NCBI GenBank assembly: GCA_019279435.1
Contig: JAAALK010000287.1
Location: 82,587,886 to 82,651,885, forward strand
DNA length: 64,000 nucleotides
Origin: Zizania palustris
Taxonomy: Eukaryota > Streptophyta > Magnoliopsida > Poales > Poaceae
Reading direction: 5' to 3'
Both the position numbers and the translations under genes were made by a program. The notes beneath the pieces are model-generated. The model was not told the origin of the DNA. It saw only the letters and a program-made list of their open reading frames with translations, and did not search any database. Shown here piece after piece: positions 9,316 to 20,660 of this stretch (its first letter is position 1; each line of letters starts with the position of its first letter).

Positions 9316-10717
9316 ATGCCTCCGAAGCGAAGCCAAGCTTCGGGTCCCCTCGGAAGGTCCCCTCGGACCAACGGAGCCGGACCCTCAACTGTTCCAACGA
9401 TTCCCGAGGGTGCCGCTGGGCATCGAGTGCCAGGGGACCCCGAGCTCCTCCTACGGTGCTCCGGACTGATTATGTCAGCTCCCAAGACCCGGAGCTGCCC
9501 TCCGATGAAGACGAAGACCTTCCTGGAACCAAAGCTACTCAGTTAGCAAGGCTTCAGGAGAAGGTGTCTAGATGGAGACAAGAGGCTGCCGATCGCCTCC
9601 GCACTCAAGCCTCCACCGAGACTCCAGAAGGGCCCCAAGACGGTGGTGCTCGCAATCTTCCCAAAGTTTTCCAAGTCCCGGAGGAGGCTGAGAACGCATC
9701 TTTCGATGATGAGTCTCCGCTACATTCGGACTTTCAAAGAGTGCCCTTCGATCCCAGATTCAAGGCCTCGAAGTTGCACAAGTACTCCGGTGGGTCAGAC
9801 CCCGGAGAGTTCACTCGTTCATACGCCCTGGCAATAGAAGCAAGCGGAGGGGTGCACAACACTATGGCGAAGTGTTTCCCCCTCGCTCTCGAAGGCGTGG
9901 CGCTCCGATGGTTCTGGTCCTTGAAACCAGGATCGATCAGGTCCTGGGAGCAGTTGAAGAAGAAGTTTGTGAGCAACTTCCAGGGTACCTTTGTGGCCCC
10001 GATGTCGACAGGGAGTTTGTTTCAGGTGAAGCAGCGAGCGGGAGAAACACTTTGGGAGTACTTCACGTGCTTCACCCACACCAAGTCGCAAATTAAGGGC
10101 TTGTCTACCTCTTCGATAGTCGACGCCGCCCACGAAGGGGTGCTAAAGCCCGACCTCCTCAGCAAGCTCCATCGGAAGCCGGTGACGTTTGTGGCACAGC
10201 TGATGACATACTTCGAACAGTATGCCAAGGCGGAGGAAGGCTGTCTTCGGTGAGGCAAAGCACCCGCACCTACCCTCCGAGAAGTTAAGATGGAGCCAGA
10301 AGCCTCGGCTCCTCTACAAACCCTCAAGACAGCCGCCTCAACGAGCATAGGCGAGGGAAGAAGCATTTCCGTTCGGAGGTGCTAAGCATCGCACCCTCCA
10401 TTCTGAAGGCACATGCCAGTTATCAGCAGGCGCAAGGCTTTAAGACTGGAGCGCCGAAGCCTCAAGAAAGAGCACCTGGCAAGCGTCAGAGTTTTTTCTG
10501 CTGCGTGCATGGCGACAATAGAAGCCATGACACAAAGGATTGCAAGGCAGTGTTGGCCCTTCGGGGCGACTACCTAGGGCGAAGTACCGGGCGGGGTACT
10601 TCGGATCGAGCACCACCAACGGCACGGTCAGAGCCTGTGCAAATCGTGGCCCGAGCCGGTGTCCCCGAAGCCCCCATGCGACTTCTGGTGGCCAATATTA
10701 TGCCACCACCGAAGTAG
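9316..10717 (+). pseudogene. Tat2 gag with C-terminal Cys/His knuckle, frameshifted
   Basis: Best start is the ATG at 9316 (MPPKRSQAS, like Tat1 gag). The frame shifts at about 9440 into the one that runs to a TGA at 10253. The capsid-like domain (9690-10240) shows LHKYSGGSDPGEFTRSYA, CFPLALEGVALRWFW and SWEQLKKKFVSNFQGT. After the stop, 10379-10717 continues gag with a basic segment and a Cys/His knuckle (CCVHGDNRSHDTKDC). This last part is what Tat1 has lost. An open frame begins as early as 9111 but its first about 100 codons are leader sequence. Confidence 0.82.
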
Positions 10718-10855
10718 GAAGATCCACAAGACCGCGGCAAACGAGTGGTCCTGCCCATCTCTAGAGGGGGGACCCTCAGGAACATGTCCAAAAGGCAGCG
10801 GCGTGAATACGTTCGTTAGGTTGGGCACATTGGGACTTCAAGCTCCGTAGAGGGG

Positions 10856-13800
10856 ATGCCAGAGTGGTCTCATATGCCCATCTTGTTTACTGCCAGCGAT
10901 GCTGCGGGGGTAAAGTTTCCCCATGCTGACCCCTTGGTCATTTCCACAGACATAGTAGGGGTGGAGGTCCGAAGGATCCTGGTGGACGGTGGGAGCTCCG
11001 CAGACATACTTTTCGTCCAGGCCTTCGATCAAATGTGAATATCTCAGAAGCATCTACTTCCAGCGGCCTGGCCACTTTAAGGGTTCTCAGGACCGCCTCT
11101 CGATGCCCTCGGCCAGATAGGCCTCGAGGTTGCCTTCGGAGAGGGGCCTTTGGCCAGGGTAGAAGAGGTGATCTTCGACGTTGTCGACACCCCCTATGCT
11201 TACGATGCAATCTTCGGGTGAGGGATGCTGAACAAATTCAGGGCTATAGCGCATCATAACTATCTCTGTCTCAAAATGCCCACGCAAGGTGGAGTGCTTA
11301 CTATTTCAGGAGACCAAGCTATAGCCCGGAGAACAGAGTATGGGCACGGCCAGCCGTTGGATCCCCGGCAAGTGCACAACGTAGTGAAGAGCACGGAAGA
11401 GGTTCCGGAGGCATCGAACTCTTTGAAGGGGCTCTCCCTCAAGCCAAGACCGGAAGGTGATGTCGAGACGAAGATAATTTCAAAAGATGGCAAAGAATAC
11501 CCAGTACAGTTCGGCAAAGGGCTATCCCCAGAGATAGCTGCCTCGTTGGAAGAAGTCATCAAGCAAAATCTGGACGTCTTTGCCTAGACTGACGAAGACA
11601 TCACCGGGGTTGATAGGAGTATCATCGAGCACAGCCTGCTCGTCAACCCGAAGGCCAGGCCAGTGCGCCAGGGGCTCTGCAAGCTGTCTGGAGAAAGGGA
11701 AAGCCTCGCCAAAGCTGAAGTAGAAAAATTGTTAAGGGATGGCATCATCAGGGAGGTAGCCCATACCGAGTGGTTGGCGAACCCTGTTTTTGTAAGGAAG
11801 AAAGACTCGAACAAGTGGCGCATTTGTATTGACTTTACTTCATTAAATAAAGCATGCCCGCGAGACCCCTACCTGATGCCCCGAATAGACCAGCTGGTGG
11901 ATTCCACATCCAGCTCCGAATTGCTAAGCTTCCTCGATGCTTACTCCGGGTACCATCAAGTCTGGCTAAAGCGTGAAGACGAAGCCAAGACAAGCTTCAT
12001 AACTCCTTCCGGGGTATTTTACTATGTAAGAATGCCTTTTGGCTTGCGGAATGCCGGAGCCACTTTTTCACGTTTAATAGCTAAGTCTCTAGGTCATCAA
12101 ATAGGCTAAAATGTTGAAGCCTATATGGATGACATTGTAATAAAAAGTGCGCAAAAGCACCAACATAGCCTAGACCTAGCTGAAACGTTTGAGAGCCTCC
12201 GAGCATGTGGAGTACGCCTCAACCCTAAAAAATGTATATTCGGAGCACAAGCAGGAAAACTGCTAGGGTACTTGGTTTCGAGCAGGGAAATCGAAGCTAA
12301 CCCAACGCAGATAAGTGCACTACAAAGAATGGCACCACTAGGGAATTTGAAGCAAGTCTAGAAGCTAGCAGGAAGGCTCGCATCCTTTAGCAGATTCCTA
12401 GCCAGATCAGCAGAGTGAAGCCTCCCAATTTTCAAAGCCCTAAAGGGGTCGAAAGCTTCAATTGGACACCGGAGTGCCATAAGAGCTTTGATGATATAAA
12501 AGCATACCTCGGAAGCCTGCCAACACTTACTGTGCCCCTCCTAGAAGAAACACTCCTCCTTTATCTTGTAGCAACAGGCTCCACAGTAAGTGCAGTACTG
12601 GTCCGGGAAGTTGAACTTAAGGGAAAGCTGGTGCAGAACCCTGTTTATTTTGTTTCAAAAGCTTTGTCCGGAGCTAAGATAAGATACTCCGAGCTCGAGA
12701 AATTTGCTTATGCCCTGGTAATGGCCTCGCGAAAGCTGAGGCATTACTTTTTGGCGCATAACCTAATCGTTCCTACCTCGTACCCTCTTGGTGATATGCT
12801 CCGAAGCAAAGACTCTACGGGTAGGATCGGAAAATGGGCTGTCGAGCTAGCCCCCTTCGGAATCTCCTTCACGGCAAGAACATCTATCAAATCCCAAATC
12901 ATAGCCGACTTCGTAGCAGAGTGGACGCCATCTGCAGTTTGGGCTCCGGAGGAGCCCTCCGAAGGTTTATGGACAATATTTTCTGACGGAGCTTATCAAG
13001 CATCTAGTGCCGGAGCTGGCGCAGTCATCATATCACCGTCAGGGCAAAAGGCCATGTATTCTGCGAGGCTCAACTTTAAGACCACCACTAATATCGCAGA
13101 ATACGAAGGGGTCCTGCTAGGCCTCCGAAAGGCAAAGGCACTTGGAGCAGCAAGGATAATAATTAAAACAGATTCCCAAGTCGTCGCAGGGCATGTCGAT
13201 AAAAGCTTTCAAGCAAAGAACCCGCATCTAGCGCAATACCTTGAAGAAATTCGCAAGACTGAAGCAGCATTCAAAGGATTCTCTGTTCGGAGCATCCCTT
13301 GGGCAGATAATCAACTCGCAGATGTTCTGGCAAAAGCTGCAGCCGGAGCGGTGGACCTCCCGGTGGGTGCTTTCTATGAAGAACTAGTGAAGCCTGCAGC
13401 TAATCAATTACCCTCCGGAGAAGTACTGTGCATTCCAACTACAGATTGGTGGGCTCCGATTATGAATATATTGCAAGGTGGCATAGATTCTTCGGAAGGT
13501 CCGGATGCCCGAAGATTGCAAGCAAGGGCTCGAAACTACAAGCTTATCAACGAAATATTGTACAAAGATGGAGTGTGCTCCCCTCTACTCCGATGCATCT
13601 CCCAACCCGAAGGCCAAGACATACTTCGGGAAATTCATGAAGGTTTGTGCAAAAGCCATCTGGCCCCTCATGCTCCAGCAGGAAAGACACTTCAGCAGGG
13701 GCTCTACTGGCCGACAATTGTAAGAGATGCGAAAGAACTGGTTCGAACCTGCCAAGGGTGCCAGTGGATGGGAAGACGAAGCCACTGTCCGCTAGTTCCA

Positions 13801-14658
13801 CTTCAAGTTATTGCCCTGGTGTGGCCAATGGCTCGGTGGGGAATGGACCTCATAGGCCCTTTCCCAATGGCAAAAGGCAGCTTGAAATTTGCGGTGGTAG
13901 CAATCGAATATTTTCCAAAGTGGGTCGAAGTTAAACCATTGACTGCCATCACTTCAAGGAATGTACAGAAGTTTTTCTGGCAAAATATTATATGCAGGTT
14001 CGGAGTGCCAAGAGAGCTGACCGTGGATAACTGAACCCAGTTCGAAGCTGACACATTCAAAGAATTTTGTGAAGAGCTGGGCGTTAAGTTGTGCTTCGCT
14101 GCAGTGCGCCATCCACAGTCCAACGGAGCTGTCGAGCGAGCCAACGGCAACATCCTCTCCAGTCTAAATCGACGAATTGTAGGGTTGGCCAAGGGGCTGT
14201 GGGTCGAGGAGCTTCCCAAGATCTTGTGGTCCATTCGAACCACTCAAGCCAGGTCCATAGGTTTTACCCCATTTAGACTGCTATTCAGAGATGAGGCCAT
14301 GACTCCTACAGAGCTCATAGGTGGATCCCTTCGTGTAGTGTAGCCCGGAGATGAAGATGAAAGAAGCACTTCGCTGGACTTGTCAGAAGAAACAAGGCTT
14401 CAAGATGTCGCCAATCTAACGAAGTACCAAGGCCAAACAAAAACATGGTATGATCCGAAGATAAAGATGAACGAGCTTAGACCAGGTCATCTAGTTTTGC
14501 GAAGTGTAATAGCCCCGAGGAAGCTAGGAAATAAATGGGAAGGACCATATATTATCCTACGCTCAGGACGCCCTGGATCGTTTAAATTAGCTAATTTAGA
14601 AGGGGAAGAATTGAAACATGCATGGCATGCGGAGCACCTTAAGCGTTATTACGCTTAG
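10856..14658 (+). pseudogene. Tat2 pol: protease, RT, RNase H, archaeal-type RNase H, integrase
   Basis: Domains in order: protease (10950-11040, RRILVDGGSSADILF), linker with RKLF-like spacing (11225-11580), RT (11663-12361; FTSLNKACPRDP, FLDAYSGYHQV, MPFGLRNAGATF, YMDDIVIK), RNase H (12415-12950), archaeal-type RNase H (12970-13360; SDGAYQASSAGAGA, NIAEYEGVLLGLRKA, DNQLADVLAK), and integrase (13620-14658) with a zinc finger (HEGLCKSHLAP, CQGCQW) and core residues in GMDLIGP, TVDN and HPQSNGAVERANG. Stops occur at about 11037, 11219, 11586, 12108, 12359, 14032 and 14341, several at codons where a tRNA-readable TGG, CAG or CGA is expected. Integrase ends HAEHLKRYYA at 14658. Catalytic motifs survive but the chain is broken. 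Confidence 0.9.
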
Positions 14659-14848
14659 GGGATCCTTGTAATCACTTGTCAAGCTTTCCTTTTCTAAATA
14701 GAGTGGAGGGTCGAATTTTGTTTGCTCTTCGAATATCCCTTACTCCTGATAGACGCATCGGGAGAACGGAGATGCTTGCGGAGTCAAGCATCTTTCCCAA
14801 GACCCGGGCAACAGCTTGCGAACCGTTGGTTCGGGGGCTGCGCTGCAG

Positions 14849-15430
14849 CCTACGGATTCGAGGCTCCGGCTTGTTAGGATCCGTAGAAGAGTCTAAGGAC
14901 ATTAAAAAGAAAAGATTTCTGGCCTCCGGGTACGAAGTATCTGTAAAAGAGCCGAAGGTGGCCATCCTACGGATTCCAGGCTCCGGCTTGTTAGGATCCG
15001 TAGAAGAGTCTAAGGACTTTAAAAAACATATTTCCGGCCTCCGGGTATGAAGTATCTGTAAAAGAGCTGAAGGTGGCTAGCCTATGGATTCTAGGCTCCG
15101 GCTTGCTAGGATCCGTAGAAGAGTCTAAGGACTTTAAAAAATAGATTTCCGGCCTCCGGGTACGAAGTATCTGTAAAAGAGCCGAAGGTGGCCAGCCTAC
15201 GGATTCTAGGCTCTGGCTTGTTAGGATCCGTAGAAGAGTCTAAGGACTTTAAAAAGAATAGATTTCCGGCCTTCGGGTATGAAGTATCTGTAAAAGAGCT
15301 GAAGGTGGCCAGCCTACGGATTCCAGGCTACGGCTTGTTAGGATCCATAGAAGAGTCTAAGGACTTTAAAAAGAACAGATTTCCGGCCTCCGGGTACGAA
15401 GTATCTGTAAAAGAGTCGAAGGTGACCAAG
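14849..15430. repeat. Tandem array of five 115-117 bp units in the Tat2 3' UTR
   Basis: Units begin CCTACGGATTC at 14849, 14966, 15081, 15196 and 15313 and share AGGCTCCGGCTTGTTAGGAT, AGAGTCTAAGGACTTTAAAA and GGGTACGAAGTATCTGTAAA. Copies differ by a few percent, with most length change in an A-rich stretch. The array begins about 190 bp after the end of integrase. The units stay open in one frame in places but show no recognisable protein. Confidence 0.95.
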
Positions 15431-15894
15431 TAATAAGATTTCGAGGCTACGACCAACGAGACACTTTTTAAAGTCCTAAGGGACAAGTATAAAACCCTAT
15501 AGAGGTAGATCCAACTTCGAAACTTATGAAATAATAATACGAAAGTATGTTCAAAGAACCCTCTGAAAAGGTAAAGTACATATATTAAGTGTGATACGAA
15601 GCATCGGTTTGTTCGGCACATCATTGTGTCCGGCGAACCTATTTGCACTACAAAAGATCCACCACCCACAAGGAGGGGTAGGAGGGTAAAGAGCAAACAA
15701 GATACTTTCGGTGCAATTCACATTAATTCATCGTACTTGTACATCAGGAGAAGTTTTGGTCCAAGCCTAGGAAGAATCGAAGACCCTGTCGTCCTCTAGA
15801 GCTACCTCTCCGGCTACTCTGTCCTTCGGAGCTCGAAGCCGCCGGATTTGTCCTTTTTGTTCGAGTGCTTCTCTTCTTCGAGGCTCACAGTTTA
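15431..15894. other. Tat2 3' region with no identified feature
   Basis: Between the tandem array and the last exon of the antisense gene. A short partial repeat-like piece (15433-15460) is followed by AT-richer DNA. I see no coding signal on either strand. The part nearest 15895 may be the 3' UTR of the antisense gene. Confidence 0.5.
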
Positions 15895-18800
15895 TTTTGC
15901 TCCTCTTGAAGCTCGGCCCAAGTCAGAAGTCTTTCGGAGTTGGCCTCCATAGGGTCTTTGGCCTGGTACTCCGAGTCAGACCAATCCATGTGTTCGGAGG
16001 ACGAAGATGCCTTCTTTTTCTCCTCTTCCTTGATATAAGTTAAGACCTCTTGAAAAACCTCGAGGGTTATCTCCCCTTTGTCTCCACGAGGAACAGAGAA
16101 GCGAGATCAGCGATAGGGCCTTAAGCTCTCGAGGCTTGCCCACTCCTTCCGGAGCCCTTCGGTAAGGTCCAGTATTTTGAGGTCAGGTTTCGAAGGCACG
16201 ACAAAACCTAAAAGAACAAAACACCCAAACAAGCTCTTCGTTTATAACTTTTCATTAATGCAAGGGGCTTTACAAGATTTTTTATGCATAATTGCCCTAA
16301 GACCTAGACCTGTGGGTTGGCTAGTGGAACAGGAGGTGCCGGAGCTGGCGAGGCTGGAAGCGGTGGCCTTGTCTGTGCTTGCTTCTGCCGGCGGGCCTCG
16401 TCAATCCAAGCTTTGGCCGCAGCCTTGTGGTCCGTCTTCTAGGTCAACTGAAAGGCTTCCCAGGCCAAGGCTACGTCCAAAGATGGGTGCAGCAGGTCTT
16501 CGGAGGCAAAGCTTCCGGGGGTCGAACCCCCGACTGGAGCGAGGGGGATCTGAAGGGCTTCGAGGAGGTGGAGAACTCCAATGCCAGCACACTAACTGGA
16601 GATCTCTCCGTACCGGACACCGGAGTTCATCATCAGTGACGCCGCTACTTGGATCCTCTTCAGTTTCCGGTCGAGGGGTTCGCTGGTCGCCGTAGAAGAC
16701 GAAGGGCACATAGTGCCAAAATATTCCAAGGTACCCTAAAGGGCATCCAAGGTACGTTCCGCTGCACTGGCATTCTTCTTCTCTGCTGTCTCCAGCCCCA
16801 CAGTAGTAGCAAACACTTCGGCCACTTGGAGCAGCAAGGAGCCCTTCTGGGCCATCGCTTGATTAAGGGCCCCTTGGAGCTCTACCAGCTGGGCGCTCGA
16901 AGTGGCCGCCGCTTGCCGGAGCCTCTCAACCTCCGCTCGGAGCACTACGCACTCGGCTTCAGCCTCTTGGGCTGAAGTCCGGAGCGCGTCGCTGTCTTGC
17001 CTCGCTAATCGGAGGGCTTCGTCGGCCTCGGCCCTAGTCCTCCGTTCTTCGAGGACTTCTTCCTCCAACCAAAGTGATCTTTCATCGGATCCCTTGAGCG
17101 TGGTTTGGAGGGTGGTAACCTTCCTTTTGAGTCGATTGGTTTCGACTTCATTGGAAGTCGCTGCCGCTCTAGCAAGGACGAATTGCTGCAAAAAAGAACA
17201 AGTAAGTACCAAGTATTCACAATTACTAATTAGAAGTGGTTGTGGTGATTTTCATACCTGAAGGGCAGCCCTTTCGAGGGCCATGTTGAGCACCGGAGCT
17301 CTGGCTTCGCCCAGAGCAGAAACCAGATCAGAGTTGGCAATGTCCTGGCTCTTCTCCGCCAAAGGCTTCAGGAGCGCCCGTAGGCCTGTCCGGTGTTCCA
17401 AAAACGGAGCAAGCAAAGGAAGCCAAGACGAAGCCTGGCGATCATCTGCCGTGGCTTCCTCCTCTGAGTTACTGGCTGAGGTCGTCGCTGGGCCGGGAGG
17501 GAGCCCGAGGCTAGACATACTTTTGCCCCTCCCCGGCACGAAGGCAGGCGGATCGGCTAACGTGGAGGTGGCCCTTTCTTCGGCGGCTACCCCTTCGGTT
17601 GGAGCCGCATCGGCGGGCGCGACCCCCGCCACCGGGGCCAGAGCATCTAAGGGAGTCGAGGTGTCCATTGGAACCACGACCCCCGAAGAAGTTGGGACTT
17701 CGTGTGCAGCCGGGGCTTCGTCGCCCTTCGAGGGGCCTACAGTATCAAGATGTTTGGTGAGCATTTACGAGTAAAGATTGTTGCGGGTATCGACCAAGGT
17801 AAAATCTTCGAAGTATACCTTCGGAGGCTCCATGAGGCAGAATCGTCGGATCCTCCAGAACTTCGTACATCCGGAGGATATCGTCGATGTCATCTCCCGA
17901 AGTCCTCTCTGGCGTGTTTTCCGCTGGGACCTCGACCTCCGCCGTGATCACCCCGGCTACGGGCGAGTTGGGGGCGATAGGGTTCGGCTCCAAATTTACA
18001 ACAGTGGACACGGGTGTGCGTGTCAGGTCTACCTCTGCAACCTCCTGAGCAGAAGTTTCGGCTGTAACCTCCGCCGCATCTTCGTCGCCCTCCAAGAGAT
18101 AATTCTCGAAGGACTTCGCCAGTTGGGCGTTGGAGTCCTCGGAATCCTCCGAGGCCGAGCTCTGAACTTCCAAGGACGAAGTAGACGAGGCAGGAGCCAG
18201 CTGCGGAGGGATCTTCGCCACCTTCTTCTTCTTAGGCGGGGTTTTGTTGGCTTTCTTCAGGGGCTCGACGACGGCCTTCCGTTTCTGAGGGGCCGCTCTG
18301 GTCGAGGTAAAATCTGGTAGAGGAGGGTGCACCATCCCGAGAGCTCCCCACACTCTGTTGGAGCGCTCCCAGCTCCCCACCAGCTCCAGCCTTTTCTGTC
18401 TTTCAGCCACCGTATGGGCCCTGAGGACCCGTTCGGTGGCCCGGGCTATATCCTCCGGAGCTAGCGCCAGTGGAGCCGCTGAAAAAAGGAGTAACATATT
18501 ATAAGTATGTCATTTTTATCATCTAACATATTACTGTAGGAGTTGAAGTCTTACCTAAGGTTCGGAGCTCACCCTCCGAAGCCTGTTGAAACACTATCAG
18601 CCAGTTGGCCCCAAGAGGTGGAATTCAAAGAGCAATGAACTCTTCGGTGAGGTCGCGCATGCTCATGCGGCGAGCCACTGAGGTTAATAACCCTAGCCGC
18701 GTTGAGAGCAGGCTAGGGTTCGGAGCAATCTCCGCCTCCTTCCGGAACCAGATCTCCTGGAGAGGCCCTATGAGGGGAGAGTCCTCTCCGACTTCGGCGT

Positions 18801-19447
18801 AGAACCACCGAAGGATCCAGTTGGTGTACCATCGATCATTGATGGCCTTCGCGGGAAAGTGTTGGGCGTGCTCCCTCCGCAACTGGAAGTTGACGCTGCC
18901 GAAGGCTTATCACTTTGGTGTCCCCGGGCCCATCTTGTGGCTTTGGCTGGTAGATGGCTTCGTGGGTGGCGGCGAAGACCTCCGATCGTCCATCGCACCC
19001 TTCGGCCCAGAGCGCCCACTCGAAGACAGCCAAGCGAGCGATGGCATTGGGATATAGTTGAGGTAATGTGATGTGGAACAGGTCCAGTACCTCCGCTAGG
19101 AAATTGATGGCCGGAAGTCCCAAGCCTGCTTCGAAGAAGGCCTCAAAAACTACGACTTCTCCGCTTCGTGGCCTCGGGGTTGATTCTGACCCGGGGACTC
19201 GAGTCCTCAGTCCGGTCCCTAGCTTCCCTTCCACGACCTCTTCAATGGACTCGACGGTGCTCATGGACTGGCCGATGAGGAAGCTCTGAGGAATCTTCTT
19301 CTTGGATGGCGGGCGGAGCTCCTGAGGGTTCTTGGGCCAGGCGTCGCTCGGAGCTCCCACCATTGCTACCGCAGCCGAGGCGGCCCATGCTTGCCTCTGC
19401 GCCAGAGTGCCCGCCGCTGCCGGAATGGTGTGGCTGGTTCTCGCCAT
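15895..19447 (-). pseudogene. Decayed four-exon gene antisense to Tat2, N-terminus like the putative gypsy-type transposon domain (PF04195 type)
   Basis: ATG at 19447 in a strong context (GCCATGGCG). Exons, minus strand: 19447-18555, 18478-17258, 17185-16310, 16207-15895. Introns of 76, 72 and 102 nt all have GT...AG ends (for example CAG/GTATGA and TTTTTTGCAG/CAA). Exon 3 is exactly 292 codons, phase 0 at both ends. The N-terminal part (FEAFFEAGLGLPAINFLAEV, LDLFHITLPQLYPN) resembles the domain known from gypsy-linked plant proteins. Exon 2 is acidic with a Lys-rich patch (PPKKKKVAK, possible nuclear signal). Exon 3 is a long coiled coil (about 17150-16780). Damage: one frameshift near 18905, one near 17840, a TGA in exon 1 near 18627 and three TAGs in exon 3, all positioned where CGA or CAG would read through. 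Function unknown. Confidence 0.75.
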
Positions 19448-19543
19448 GGCTCGGTGGATTTAAAGGTTGTGAGAATTGAAGGTTGAAGAGAGTGATTCGC
19501 AGATGCTGAGTACGGTAAAAGTCTTGGGTAACTTCTAATCCCC

Positions 19544-19551
19544 TTTTTATA
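19544..19551 (-). promoter_or_regulatory. TATA box of the antisense gene
   Basis: TATAAAAA on the minus strand, about 97 bp before the ATG at 19447. The intervening leader is pyrimidine-rich (ACTCTCTTCAACC), as in plant 5' UTRs. It suggests the antisense gene has its own promoter, separate from the LTR. Confidence 0.55.
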
Positions 19552-19930
19552 ACCGTTCGCTGGTTGATATGCTTCGATCGCATTCACACTGCAGGTTCGA
19601 CTTCCGCCGCTGGCAAGTGGGCCTAGGAAGTGGAACGGCGAAAGTCTGCCGTAAATTTCGATCATAACCTTTTACAGAGCATAACGACTACTTGCACAGT
19701 AACGGCTATAACAAATGGTTCCTCATGAAGTTTGGGCTTCGTAGCGGTTCTCTTTCCCACGGAGTATTCACACAGCGTTGGGAGCTCACAGGTGGGGCCC
19801 GAATGCTTTGGATCCGAGATCCTCCGAAAGACTATAATGTGTTCAAATTTTCTCTAAGTCTCAGAATATGAAAATATTCCTTGCGTATACTGCCTTCCTT
19901 CTGTACAGGTTAAATTCAGAGAGGCGTATT

Positions 19931-19941
19931 CGAGGGGCTAC
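19931..19941 (+). other. Tat2 polypurine tract
   Basis: CGAGGGGCTAC immediately before the 3' LTR start (TGTTGGGGG at 19942), the site where plus-strand DNA synthesis would begin. Confidence 0.7.
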
Positions 19942-20123
19942 TGTTGGGGGAAATTGCTTCACTTTTAGGACTTAGAGATTAATAGCTCGAAGAGACTCAC
20001 TAAGCTTCGGAGCTGATGGCCTCATACTCGAAGGTGGAGGCGTTAAGCCGAAGGGTGCCTTGCTTCGAAGATCGAAGAAGCCCTCCACAGGATATGAGGC
20101 TCCGAAGCAGAACAACTGGGTTG
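19942..20123 (+). repeat. Tat2 3' LTR, first 182 bp only
   Basis: Matches 8616-8797 of the 5' LTR and then stops inside GGGTTG (20118-20123), a hexamer also present near the start of the copia-1 LTR. The remaining about 310 bp of the LTR and its target duplication are absent. Confidence 0.9.
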
Positions 20124-20178
20124 GTTTTGGAGTCTGTGATGAGTGATTGATAGTATTTAACCTCTGGTTCGAAGGGGT

Positions 20179-20247
20179 ACCTCCGAAGGGGTTCGGAGGT
20201 TGTACCTCCGAAGGTGTTCGGAGGTGGTTTCACCGAAGGGTTCGGTG
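20179..20247. promoter_or_regulatory. Cluster of three short palindromes in the copia-1 U3
   Basis: Inverted repeats ACCTCCGAA...TTCGGAGGT at 20179-20200 and 20204-20225, and CACCGAA...TTCGGTG at 20231-20247, each with a 3-5 bp spacer. The first two recur in the 3' LTR (about 28313-28360); the third is mutated there (CACAGAA). Clustered LTR palindromes are a reported Sirevirus trait. Confidence 0.75.
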
Positions 20248-20660
20248 GGCGACACTCTGTTGCAGCTGTTGCAGCGGAGTGTGCCTATCAGTGGGGTCCG
20301 ATAGTACACGATGACTGGGTTTGTACCGAAGGTCTCGGTACTTTGGGCGGTACACCGGAGTGTGTGCCGAAGGTTGCTAACCCGGAGAGGTCTCCGGAGC
20401 ACTGGATACACTTGTCTGCTTGTCTGTGGTGCGCAGGGGACTGCGGAGGCGACAGACGGTTCGTAGCAGGTGAACCTGGGTCAAGCGGGAGGCTTGATGC
20501 CAGTGGGCGGGGAGCTGACATTGTCTGCTCTGCAAAAAGCTGACACTGTCCCCTCTGCAAAGCTGATAGAGAAGCCTCCAAATAAAGTTGACTACCTTTT
20601 GTACCTCTCTATTCCGTAGAGACAAAACTGGTGTAAACCCTAGGGGTAAAGTAGTCAATT

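Larger units (their letters stand above)
8616..20123 (+). mobile_element. Tat-lineage Ty3/gypsy retrotransposon (Tat2), 3' LTR truncated
   Basis: Plus-strand element: 5' LTR 8616-9109, tRNA-Asp-like primer site 9112-9129, gag, protease, RT, two RNase H domains, integrase to 14658, a 5.3-kb 3' region with a tandem array and an antisense gene, a polypurine tract and the first about 180 bp of the 3' LTR. Left target sequence is CCAGT (8611-8615). The right copy is missing because the 3' LTR stops at a deletion junction with copia-1. Related to but distinct from Tat1: similar proteins, unrelated LTR interiors. Several stops and frameshifts in gag-pol make it nonautonomous. Confidence 0.93.
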
